A stretch of 13,872 nucleotides of DNA from positions 1-13,872 of the forward strand of contig JBOHDE010000094.1 in assembly GCA_050699035.1 (NCBI GenBank), in the 5' to 3' direction. How positions within the stretch are numbered: position 1 is the stretch's first letter; each line of letters starts with the position of its first letter. The notes below the pieces were generated by a model, which was not told where the DNA came from, did not search any database, and saw only the letters and a program-made list of their open reading frames with translations. Of the stretch, positions 1 through 6,699 are shown in pieces. Origin of the DNA: WHTB01 sp050699035 (GTDB taxonomy: Bacteria; Actinomycetota; Actinomycetes; Propionibacteriales; Nocardioidaceae). Both the position numbers and the translations under genes were made by a program.

Positions 1-2
1 AC

Positions 3-1214
3 ACCGTGGTCTCGCGCAAGGTCCAGGACGAGCAGGGCGACCTCGCCACGCTGGTCGAGGAGTCGGCCGTCGGCGTACGCGTGATCAAGGCGTTCGGCCG
101 CCGCCGGCACGTGTACGACAGCTTCGATGACGCGGCCCGCACCCTGTACGGCACGTCGATCGACAAGGTCCGGCTGTCGTCCCGGTTCTGGACGATGCTC
201 GAGGTCATCCCCAACCTGTCGCTGGTCCTGGTGCTGCTGCTCGGCGCGCTGGCGGTCGGTCGCGGCGACATCACCGAGGGCGCGCTGGTCGCCTTCATCA
301 CGCTGATGCTGCAGCTGATCTGGCCGGTCGAGGCGCTCGGCTTCATCCTGGCGATGGGCCAGGAGGCGATGACGGCGGCCGACCGGGTGCTGGAGATCTT
401 CGACACCGAGCCCGACATCAAGGGCGGCGACGCCGAGCTCACGGACCCGCGCGGGCACCTTCGCTTCGAGGGCGTGGGCTTCACCTTCCCCGACTCCGAC
501 GACGTCGTGCTGCGTGACGTCTGGCTCGACGTCGCGCCCGGCGAGACCGTCGCGATCGTCGGTGCGACCGGGTCCGGCAAGACGACGCTCACCGCCCTCG
601 TGCCCCGCTTGTACGACGTGACGGACGGGCGGGTCACGGTCGACGGCGTCGACGTCCGCGACCTCACCGTCGAGTCGCTGCGTACGGTCGTCGCCACCGC
701 GTTCGAGGAGCCGACGCTGTTTTCCATGAGCGCAAGGGAAAACCTCACCCTCGGCCGGCCCGACGCCACTGACGCAGAGGTCGCGGCTGCGGTCGACGTC
801 GCACAGGCCGGCTTCGTGCACGAGCTGCCGTGGGGTCTCGACACCCGGATCGGCGAGCAGGGCCTCTCGCTGTCCGGCGGTCAGCGCCAACGGCTCGCGC
901 TCGCGCGGGCGGTGCTCGCGCGGCCGCGGATCCTGGTGCTCGACGACACCCTGTCCGCGCTCGACGTGCACACCGAGGCGCTGGTCGAGGAGGCGCTGCG
1001 CCGGGTGCTCCGCGACGCCACCGGCATCGTCGTCGCCCACCGGGCCTCCACCGTGCTGCTGGCCGACAAGGTCGCGTTGCTGCAGGACGGCACGATCACC
1101 CACGTCGGCAGTCACCACGACCTGCTGCGCGACGTACCCGCGTACCACGAGCTGCTCGGCCAGGACGCCGAGCCGGACGACGAGTCGCTGCACACCGAGG
1201 GGGCGGTTCGATGA
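3..1214 (+). CDS. ABC exporter half-transporter, degenerate-site subunit (5' end outside window)
   Basis: Permease-ATPase half of a type IV ABC exporter in the cytoplasmic membrane. The frame is open to the left edge, so the start and the first membrane helices are missing. Counting from the in-window GTG at position 6, the end of the membrane domain covers about residues 1-130, with helices near 66-84 and 92-117. The nucleotide-binding domain covers about 153-385: Walker A GATGSGKT at 186-193, signature LSGGQ at 289-293, Walker B ILVLDD at 309-314, and switch His345. The catalytic Glu after Walker B is Asp314, and the Q-loop Gln is Glu234 (FEEP). Asp at the catalytic position marks the degenerate subunit of heterodimeric exporters such as TmrAB. 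The stop overlaps the next start (ATGA at 1211-1214), so the two halves are probably co-translated and pair. Substrate unknown; lipid, peptide or drug export are all possible. Confidence 0.93.
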   Translation, partial: TVVSRKVQDEQGDLATLVEESAVGVRVIKAFGRRRHVYDSFDDAARTLYGTSIDKVRLSSRFWTMLEVIPNLSLVLVLLLGALAVGRGDITEGALVAFITLMLQLIWPVEALGFILAMGQEAMTAADRVLEIFDTEPDIKGGDAELTDPRGHLRFEGVGFTFPDSDDVVLRDVWLDVAPGETVAIVGATGSGKTTLTALVPRLYDVTDGRVTVDGVDVRDLTVESLRTVVATAFEEPTLFSMSARENLTLGRPDATDAEVAAAVDVAQAGFVHELPWGLDTRIGEQGLSLSGGQRQRLALARAVLARPRILVLDDTLSALDVHTEALVEEALRRVLRDATGIVVAHRASTVLLADKVALLQDGTITHVGSHHDLLRDVPAYHELLGQDAEPDDESLHTEGAVR

Positions 1215-3034
1215 CGACCGACCAGGTGTGGCGCGGTGTCGCCGACGAGGAGCACGAGGAGCAGTCGGCCCAGACCACGTTGCGGCTGCGCGACCACTCG
1301 CGCCGTCTGCTCGGCGAGCTGATGCGGCCGCACAAGCGGGTGCTGTGGTTCCTGCTCGCGATCGTGCTGGTCGAGAACGCCGCCCGGCTGTCCATCCCGT
1401 ACCTGGTGAAGGTCGGCATCGACTCCGGCATCCCGCCGATCGTCGCTGGCGGCGCGCCACGGCTGCTGCTCACCATCGTCGGCGCGGTCCTGTTCGCGGC
1501 GCTCGCCCAGGCGATCACCCGGCAGGCGTTCTTGCTGATGGCCGGGCGGGTCGGCCAGCAGATGTTGCTGCAGCTGCGCCGGCGGGTGTTCGACCACTTC
1601 CAGAAGCTGTCGCCGGCGTTCCACGAGAAGTACACGTCCGGGCGGGTGATCTCGCGGCTGACGTCCGACGTCGAGGCCATCCAGGAAATGCTCAACACCG
1701 GCTTCGACGGGCTGGTCACCGCGGTGCTGACGCTGTTCGGCACGGCGATCCTGCTGCTGGTGCTCGACGTGCACCTCGGCCTGGTCGCACTGGCGTGCTT
1801 CCCGTTGCTGTGGCTGATCACCTGGTGGTTCAGCCGGCAGTCGACGAAGGCGTACCGGCGTACCCGGGAGACCGTCGCGGTCGTCATCGTGCACTTCGTC
1901 GAGTCGATGGGTGGCATCCGGGCCGTCCAGGCGTTCCGCCGCGAGCCCCGCAACCAGGACATCTTCGAGACCGTCAACGACGACTACCGGGCGGCCAACC
2001 TGCGGGCGTTCCGGCTGGTCGGCCTGTTCATGCCGGGCATCAAGCTGATCGGCAACGTCACCGTCGCGGTGGTGATGGTGTACGGCGCCTACCTCGCCTA
2101 CCACGGCGACGTCACGGTCGGTGTGCTGGCCGCGTTCCTGCTGTACCTGCGGCAGTTCTTCGAGCCCATGCAGGAGATCTCGCAGTTCTACAACACGTTC
2201 CAGTCGGCCAGCGCCGCGCTGGAGAAGCTGGCCGGGGTGCTGGACGAGGAGCCGTCGGTGCCCGAGCCGTTCGCGCCGGTCGGGCTGCCGCGTCCGCGTG
2301 GCGAGGTGCGGTTCGACGAGGTGCGGTTCGAGTACGTCGAAGGGCGGCCGGTGCTGCCCGGGCTCGACCTCATCGTGCCGTCCGGACAGACCCTCGCGCT
2401 GGTCGGCACCACGGGCGCGGGCAAGACCACCATCGCCAAGCTGGTCTCGCGGTTCTACGACCCGACGGAGGGTCGGGTGCTGATCGACGGTGTCGACGCG
2501 CGCGACCTCGACGAGGCCGACCTGCGGCGCGCGGTCGTGATGGTCACGCAAGAGAACTACCTGTTCTCGGGCAGCGTGGCCGACAACATCCGGTTCGGTC
2601 GGCCGACCGCGAGCGACGCCGACATCGTCAACGCTGCGCGGGCCATCGGTGCGCACGACTTCATCACCGCGCTACCCGACGGTTACGACACCCAGGTCAG
2701 CAACAGCGGTGGACGGCTGTCGGCCGGGCAGCGCCAGCTGGTCGCGTTCGCCCGGGCCTTCCTGGCCGACCCGGCCGTGCTGATCCTGGACGAGGCCACG
2801 TCGTCGCTCGACGTACCCAGTGAGCGGCTGGTGCAGCGCGCGCTACGCACCATCCTGGCCGACCGGACGTCGCTGATCATCGCGCACCGGCTGTCGACAG
2901 TGGAGATCGCCGACCGGGTGCTGGTGCTCGAGCACGGTCGGATTGTGGAGGACGGGACGCCGGAGGGGCTGATCGAGGGCGGCGCCGGCCGGTTCTCCGA
3001 CCTGCACCAGGCCTGGCTCGACTCGCTGGCCTGA
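1211..3034 (+). CDS. ABC exporter half-transporter, catalytic subunit
   Basis: Full-length 607-residue ABC exporter half, partner of the upstream gene. Start is the ATG in the ATGA overlap at 1211; the open frame further upstream is a shadow of the first gene. After a hydrophilic head of about 40 residues, six membrane helices lie in roughly residues 43-315, with the coupling-region sequence FHEKYTSGRVISRLTSDV at 137-154. The ATPase domain covers about 365-600: Walker A GTTGAGKT at 399-406, Q-loop Gln447, signature LSAGQ at 503-507, Walker B LILDEA at 524-529 with catalytic Glu528, and switch His559. The signature is slightly off consensus (LSAGQ, not LSGGQ). That is the expected pattern when this loop completes the degenerate site of the partner, while this subunit's Glu528 and the partner's LSGGQ form the working site. 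No accessory or regulator gene in the window indicates the substrate. Confidence 0.95.
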   Translation: MTTDQVWRGVADEEHEEQSAQTTLRLRDHSRRLLGELMRPHKRVLWFLLAIVLVENAARLSIPYLVKVGIDSGIPPIVAGGAPRLLLTIVGAVLFAALAQAITRQAFLLMAGRVGQQMLLQLRRRVFDHFQKLSPAFHEKYTSGRVISRLTSDVEAIQEMLNTGFDGLVTAVLTLFGTAILLLVLDVHLGLVALACFPLLWLITWWFSRQSTKAYRRTRETVAVVIVHFVESMGGIRAVQAFRREPRNQDIFETVNDDYRAANLRAFRLVGLFMPGIKLIGNVTVAVVMVYGAYLAYHGDVTVGVLAAFLLYLRQFFEPMQEISQFYNTFQSASAALEKLAGVLDEEPSVPEPFAPVGLPRPRGEVRFDEVRFEYVEGRPVLPGLDLIVPSGQTLALVGTTGAGKTTIAKLVSRFYDPTEGRVLIDGVDARDLDEADLRRAVVMVTQENYLFSGSVADNIRFGRPTASDADIVNAARAIGAHDFITALPDGYDTQVSNSGGRLSAGQRQLVAFARAFLADPAVLILDEATSSLDVPSERLVQRALRTILADRTSLIIAHRLSTVEIADRVLVLEHGRIVEDGTPEGLIEGGAGRFSDLHQAWLDSLA

Positions 3035-3035
3035 C

Positions 3036-3059
3036 GCGTCACTGACTCCGTTCAGACGC
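3036..3059. terminator. Possible bidirectional terminator at convergent stops
   Basis: The ABC exporter operon and the minus-strand nuclease-like gene converge with only 4 bp between stop codons. Across this point gcgt (3036-3039) pairs with acgc (3056-3059), and ctga (3042-3045) pairs with tcag (3052-3055), with a 2-nt bulge and a 6-nt loop. There is no T-run. The 8-bp interrupted stem is weak and could be chance. It lies inside the last codons of the minus-strand gene. Confidence 0.3.
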
Positions 3060-4061
3060 CTCGAAGAGGGCCGCCAACTCGGCGTCGGCATCGAGCGCGC
3101 CCCAGTCCGCCGGGGCATCGAGAGTCCAGCGGTCGTTGCGGCGATCACGAACGCGGCCACGGGCGTGTGCGCGCCGGAATCGCCTCGCGAGCTCGAGGCG
3201 GTGCCCGATGTCGATGCTGGTCGCCCGACTGACCACCAAGCCATGGTCCTCGAACAGCTCCTCACGGATGTTGTCCAGATCGTGCTGAGCCAGCTCACGA
3301 TGGCCCGAACCGTCGAACTCGCCTGCCATCCCTGCCTCCGGATCGAGGAGGTCGGGGAAGCCCAGCAGGTTGCCGCTTAAGTCGAAGACCGGTGGGTTGC
3401 AAAGAGGTCGCGGCAAACCGGCATCGAGCATCCAGATCATCCGCAGCCGGGTCTCCCAGCCGTTGCGGGCCATCGGGTCGGTAAGGTCAAGCGCTTGGCG
3501 GGCTTGGCCGACCCCCCGCCAGCACGAGTGCGCGGCGACGTACGCCCGGAGCTGTGGCAGGTCGACAAGCTCGGAGTGCAGCATGAGGTCGGCGAACACG
3601 ACCGCTTCGACCAGGTCACCGGCTCGCCGCATCCCGTCGAAGCAGGTGCGCAGCGGGCTGGTCACCCGGACCCGTTCGACCACGACCACATCCGACTCGG
3701 GAAGAGGGTCGGCCCAAATGGCGATCCCGTCCACGCTCCGGATGTCGCCGGCGCCGATGCACAGCGGGGCGTCGAGCGGGGTCCGACCGTCACTGGCGAG
3801 GCCGTCGCACAGATCCACACCCAGCGCGCGAGCAGCGGCCCATCCGCCCACCGCGCCTGCGGCGGGCAGTCGACCGGCTGCGAGTGCGATCCGCTGCAGG
3901 GCACCGGTCAGATCGACGTCGGCCGGTACGTAGAGCCCGTAGCTGGTGCGCTGCCAGCGTGGGCCGCGCAACTGAGCGTCAGTGATGCCGGCGGCGATGA
4001 GGTGTCCGCGTGACCGGGGCCAGGCAACACCTTCGAACGTCGAGTGCGGGACTCTGTTCAC
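3039..4061 (-). CDS. Putative winged-helix plus PD-(D/E)XK (DUF559/Vsr-like) protein
   Basis: A 340-residue soluble protein of a type common in actinobacteria and usually annotated as hypothetical, DUF559 or AbiEi-antitoxin-like. The N-terminal part (about 14-50, WPRSRGHLIAAGITDAQL then RTSYGLYVPADV) looks like the small DNA-binding wing of AbiEi-type proteins. The C-terminal part (about 200-300) has the layout of a Vsr/DUF559 PD-(D/E)XK fold: Glu203 in ETRLR, Asp237 in FPDLLD, then Glu248-Phe-Asp250-Gly with His254, and a helix with DNIREELFEDHG at 263-274. The acidic residues seen in active members are present, so it may bind metal, but activity is not shown. Start is GTG at 4061; no other in-frame start lies between it and an upstream stop at 4101, and no clear ribosome site precedes it. 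No toxin partner is adjacent. It lies downstream of the EamA permease in the same direction, with a strong palindrome between them. Confidence 0.75.
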   Translation of the reverse strand: MNRVPHSTFEGVAWPRSRGHLIAAGITDAQLRGPRWQRTSYGLYVPADVDLTGALQRIALAAGRLPAAGAVGGWAAARALGVDLCDGLASDGRTPLDAPLCIGAGDIRSVDGIAIWADPLPESDVVVVERVRVTSPLRTCFDGMRRAGDLVEAVVFADLMLHSELVDLPQLRAYVAAHSCWRGVGQARQALDLTDPMARNGWETRLRMIWMLDAGLPRPLCNPPVFDLSGNLLGFPDLLDPEAGMAGEFDGSGHRELAQHDLDNIREELFEDHGLVVSRATSIDIGHRLELARRFRRAHARGRVRDRRNDRWTLDAPADWGALDADAELAALFEASERSQ

Positions 4062-4115
4062 CTGCCAAGGGTGGCCGCTTGAGCGGAACGGCGCTGGCGG
4101 TCATCCACAGGCATC

Positions 4116-4174
4116 CGTCAACCGACGAGTTTGCTGTCGAAACCTCGCTCAGGCAGCAAACTCGTCGGTTGACG
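4116..4174. repeat. Perfect 21-bp inverted repeat with 17-nt loop
   Basis: Arms at 4116-4136 and 4154-4174 are exact reverse complements, spanning a 17-nt loop (4137-4153). The arms hold the core ACCGACGAGTTTGCTG and its complement. The hairpin lies 35 bp downstream of the minus-strand EamA stop and 55 bp upstream of the GTG of the nuclease-like gene, so it could end the permease transcript. No T-run follows it on either strand. The right arm is also a diverged copy of the EamA gene's last codons (see the direct-repeat entry). From memory, similar palindromes with a GGTTTCGACA-like segment are scattered between genes in Nocardioides-type genomes; this was not checked. It may therefore be a dispersed element rather than a plain terminator. 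Confidence 0.8.
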
Positions 4175-4236
4175 TGGAGGGCCGGTGGTCAAAGTGAAGG
4201 GCGGCACCGTCAGGCGGCGAACTCGTCGGTGGACGT
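4149..4236. repeat. 61-bp-spaced direct repeat of the EamA gene 3' end
   Basis: The 27 bp at 4210-4236 (EamA stop codon and last eight codons) recur at 4149-4175 with 24 of 27 identities. Read on the minus strand both copies give TSTDEFAA followed by TGA. The three differences all fall at third codon positions (TCC/TCA, TTC/TTT, GCC/GCT). The second copy sits in another frame because 61 is not a multiple of three. It overlaps the right arm of the 21-bp palindrome, so the 16-21 bp core occurs three times within about 120 bp: twice direct and once inverted. Confidence 0.8.
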
Positions 4237-5229
4237 CCGGGGGGCGGCGGTCGGCTCGCGGGTGGAGGGTGCGGGAGTACGGCGGAGCGACGGGCGCTCG
4301 GCACCCACCACGACGGCGACCGCGGTCACGACGACGCCACCGCCGACCGCGATCGGCCACGTCACCGGCTCGGCCAGGATCAGCCAGCCGAGGAACACCG
4401 CGACCACCGGGTTGACGTACGCATAGGTCGCCACCAGCGAGATCGGCGCGTTGCCCAACGCCCAGACGTACGCCGAGAACGCGACCACCGAGCCGAACAC
4501 CACCAGGTAGCCCCACGCCCACCACGAGGCCGCGGAGTACGACGACAGTGAGACTCGCTCGCCCATCGTCAGGCCGGCCACCGCCAGGATCGCGCCACCG
4601 GTCAGCATCTCCCAGACCGTCGTGACGAACGGGTCGCGCGGCAGCCGCAACCGCGGCTGGAACCACGACCCGAACGACCACGCGAGCGTCGCCAGCACGA
4701 CCAGCAGCGAAGCACCGATCGGCACCGTCCCACCGACGCCGGTCGACAGCACCAGCCCGGCCAGCCCGCCGAAGCCGAGCAGCACCCCGGCCACCGTCCA
4801 TCGGCCCGGCCGGTCGCCGGACGCCAGCCGGTAGACCATCACCCACAGTGGCAACGCCGCCACCAGCAGCGCCGCGATCCCTGACGGAGCGCCCCGGTGC
4901 TCGGCGACCGTCACGACCCCGTTGCCGAGCGCCGGCAGCAGCAGACCGAGCAGCGCCGATCCGGCCAGCTCTGCCCGCGTCACCCGCAGCCGCCGTACCC
5001 CGAACCGTGCCGCCAGCAGGGCGCCGAGCAGCACCGCTGCGAAGAGAAAGCGCCCGCCGGCCGACAGCATCGGCGGCATGTCCTCGACCATCACCCGGAT
5101 CGCCAGGTACGTCGAGCCCCACACGACGTAGACGATGCCGAGCGCGAGCGCGACCAGCAGCGGCCGAGGCAGGGTGTCATGAGTGTCAGCCAAGTTCACA
5201 CCTGACACGGTACGGGGTGTCACGGACAC
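4210..5229 (-). CDS. yedA: EamA/DMT-family permease, YedA-like
   Basis: Inner-membrane transporter of the drug/metabolite superfamily, about ten helices in two EamA repeats (roughly residues 24-162 and 170-310). Segments that match E. coli YedA as I remember it are VVWGSTYLAIR (35-45), GNGVVTVAEH (102-111) with PSGIAA just after, and AYVNPVVAVFLGW (270-282). YedA-type proteins are thought to export small metabolites or amino acids; the substrate here is unknown. The first 22 residues and the Pro/Thr/Arg-rich tail after about 311 are hydrophilic. The start is uncertain: GTG codons at 5229, 5223, 5208 and 5199 are all in frame and none has a clear ribosome site; the longest is given. The last eight codons belong to a repeated sequence that recurs 61 bp downstream. 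The gene is divergent from the dehydrogenase operon and shares the 242-bp region 5230-5471 with it. Confidence 0.92.
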   Translation of the reverse strand: MSVTPRTVSGVNLADTHDTLPRPLLVALALGIVYVVWGSTYLAIRVMVEDMPPMLSAGGRFLFAAVLLGALLAARFGVRRLRVTRAELAGSALLGLLLPALGNGVVTVAEHRGAPSGIAALLVAALPLWVMVYRLASGDRPGRWTVAGVLLGFGGLAGLVLSTGVGGTVPIGASLLVVLATLAWSFGSWFQPRLRLPRDPFVTTVWEMLTGGAILAVAGLTMGERVSLSSYSAASWWAWGYLVVFGSVVAFSAYVWALGNAPISLVATYAYVNPVVAVFLGWLILAEPVTWPIAVGGGVVVTAVAVVVGAERPSLRRTPAPSTREPTAAPRTSTDEFAA

Positions 5230-5329
5230 CTGTCGCGCGAGTTCCGGCCACGAGACGACGCGATCAGGACGTGGACACGGGCTGGCGATCCGGGCGCCGG
5301 CCGATTAGGGAACCTGCCCCGTCACTCGG

Positions 5330-5367
5330 TACCGTATTCGACACGACTGTGGCTGCGGTCACAGTCG
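5330..5367 (+). promoter_or_regulatory. Candidate operator (8-8-8 inverted repeat) with weak -10, upstream of bkdA
   Basis: In the divergent region, cgactgtg (5344-5351) and cacagtcg (5360-5367) form a perfect inverted repeat with an 8-nt spacer. This 24-bp symmetry suits a dimeric regulator. Just upstream, TACCGT (5330-5335) or GTATTC (5334-5339) could serve as a -10, which would put the repeat at the transcription start. No convincing -35 is seen. The distance to the GTG of the E1alpha gene is 104 bp. Lrp-type BkdR or the nearby GntR protein are possible binders; neither is shown. Confidence 0.4.
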
Positions 5368-5459
5368 CGAGACGCGGGTTGCGTGCGCCACCCTTGCGCG
5401 GACACGCGACTCGGACCTCTTGTTCCAGCGACGCCGGCGATCCCGCGCGTCGACCAGAC

Positions 5460-5466
5460 AAAGGAG
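5460..5466 (+). promoter_or_regulatory. Ribosome binding site fixing the E1alpha start
   Basis: AAAGGAG lies 5 nt before the GTG at 5472. The open frame extends far upstream to 4848, but that part lies opposite the EamA gene and in the intergenic region. This strong site places the real start at 5472. Confidence 0.8.
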
Positions 5467-5471
5467 TGCTG

Positions 5472-6698
5472 GTGACTGACTCCGTGCACGCAGGTTCCGG
5501 GACCGCTCCCGGAGCAGCTGACGCACCCCCGGCCGAGGCGCCTCCCACCGAGGGCACTGATCTCGGCGTCGTCTTCGGTCCCGGGAGCCCCGCCGTTTCC
5601 GATCAGAGCGGCGCCGCGCCCGTCCAGCTGCTGACGCCCGAGGGCGAGCGCCGCGAGCACCCGGACTACTCGTTCGATCTCGACGACGAGGCGATCAAAG
5701 GCTTCTACCGCGATCTCGTGCTCACGCGCCGGATCGACGCCGAGGCGACCGCGCTGCAGCGGCACGGCGAGCTCGGCATCTGGGCCCAGCTGCTCGGCCA
5801 GGAGGCCGCCCAGATCGGCTCCGGGCGCGCGATGAGCCCGCACGACTTCGTCTTCCCGACCTACCGCGAGCACGGCGTCGCCTGGTGCCGCGGCGTCGAC
5901 CCGCTGCATCTGCTCGGCCTGTTCCGTGGCGTCGACCAGGGTGGCTGGGACCCGAACGAGAACAACTTCGCGCTCTACACGATCGTGATCGGCGCCCAGA
6001 CCCTGCACGCCACCGGGTACGCCATGGGCATGCAGCGCGATGGCGTCGTCGGCAGCGGCGACCCCGACAAGGACGCCGCGGTCGTCGCGTACTTCGGCGA
6101 CGGCGCGACCAGCCAGGGCGACGTCAACGAGGCGTTCATCTGGGCCAGCGTGTTCAACGCGCCGGTCGTCTTCTTCTGCCAGAACAACCAATGGGCGATC
6201 TCCGAGCCGATCGAGCGGCAGAGCCGCATCCCGCTCTACCAGCGCGCACACGGCTTCGGCTTCCCGGGGGTACGGGTGGACGGCAACGACGTGCTCGCCT
6301 GCTACGCCGTGACCCAGGCGGCCCTGCGGCGGGCCCGCGAGGGCAGCGGACCCACGTTCGTCGAGGCGTACACGTACCGGATGGGCGCCCACACCACGAC
6401 CGACGACCCGACCCGCTACCGGCTGTCGGAAGACCTCGAGCACTGGAAGCTCAAGGACCCGATCGCCCGGGTGAAGGCCTACCTGGTCCGCGGCGGGCTG
6501 GCCGACGACGCGTTCTTCACTGGCATCGAGCAGGAGGCCGAGGCGATGGGTGAGCACCTGCGTGAGGGGTGCCGCGCCCTGCCCGACCCGAGCCCGCTCA
6601 GCATCTTCGACCAGGTCTTCGTCGAGCAGACGCCCGAGCTGGCCGCCCAGAAGGAGCAGTTCGCTGCCTACCTGGCCTCGTTCGAGGGAGCACACTGA
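5472..6698 (+). CDS. bkdA: Branched-chain 2-oxoacid (or pyruvate) dehydrogenase E1 alpha subunit
   Basis: Thiamine-diphosphate-dependent alpha subunit of the E1 decarboxylase, 408 residues. With E1beta it decarboxylates a 2-oxoacid and reductively acylates the lipoyl group of E2. The ThDP-binding motif runs from GDG (209-211, GDGATSQGDVNEAF) to NN (238-239, QNNQWAIS). The conserved loop YRMGAHTTTDDPTRYR is at 302-317, and the substrate-side segment VFPTYREHG at 127-135. The first 50 or so residues are an Ala/Pro/Gly-rich leader; the conserved part starts near 60, so the protein is somewhat longer than the roughly 370-residue mycobacterial BkdA. It is first in a tight operon with E1beta (1-nt gap) and E2. 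The separate alpha and beta chains exclude the fused AceE-type E1. Substrate choice between branched-chain 2-oxoacids and pyruvate cannot be settled from sequence alone; mycobacterial homologues carry both pdh and bkd names. Confidence 0.93.
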   Translation: MTDSVHAGSGTAPGAADAPPAEAPPTEGTDLGVVFGPGSPAVSDQSGAAPVQLLTPEGERREHPDYSFDLDDEAIKGFYRDLVLTRRIDAEATALQRHGELGIWAQLLGQEAAQIGSGRAMSPHDFVFPTYREHGVAWCRGVDPLHLLGLFRGVDQGGWDPNENNFALYTIVIGAQTLHATGYAMGMQRDGVVGSGDPDKDAAVVAYFGDGATSQGDVNEAFIWASVFNAPVVFFCQNNQWAISEPIERQSRIPLYQRAHGFGFPGVRVDGNDVLACYAVTQAALRRAREGSGPTFVEAYTYRMGAHTTTDDPTRYRLSEDLEHWKLKDPIARVKAYLVRGGLADDAFFTGIEQEAEAMGEHLREGCRALPDPSPLSIFDQVFVEQTPELAAQKEQFAAYLASFEGAH

Positions 6699-6699
6699 G

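Noticed and set aside
1112..2656. Minus-strand open frame of 514 codons opposite the second ABC gene
   Set aside because: Composition is His/Arg/Gln-rich with no recognisable motif, while the plus strand encodes a complete ABC half-transporter.
4118..4236. Short CRISPR-like array from the three related copies near the EamA 3' end
   Set aside because: The copies are in mixed orientation, have unequal spacing and mismatches, and no cas gene is nearby.
4149..4236. Frameshift in the EamA gene, with the true end at the second TSTDEFAA copy
   Set aside because: The first copy already ends the permease cleanly after a normal hydrophilic tail. The 61-bp offset and the palindrome explain the second copy better than a sequencing error.
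4848..5471. Upstream in-frame extension of E1alpha to 4848
   Set aside because: It overlaps the EamA gene antisense, has Arg/Pro-rich shadow composition, and the strong AAAGGAG site supports the start at 5472.
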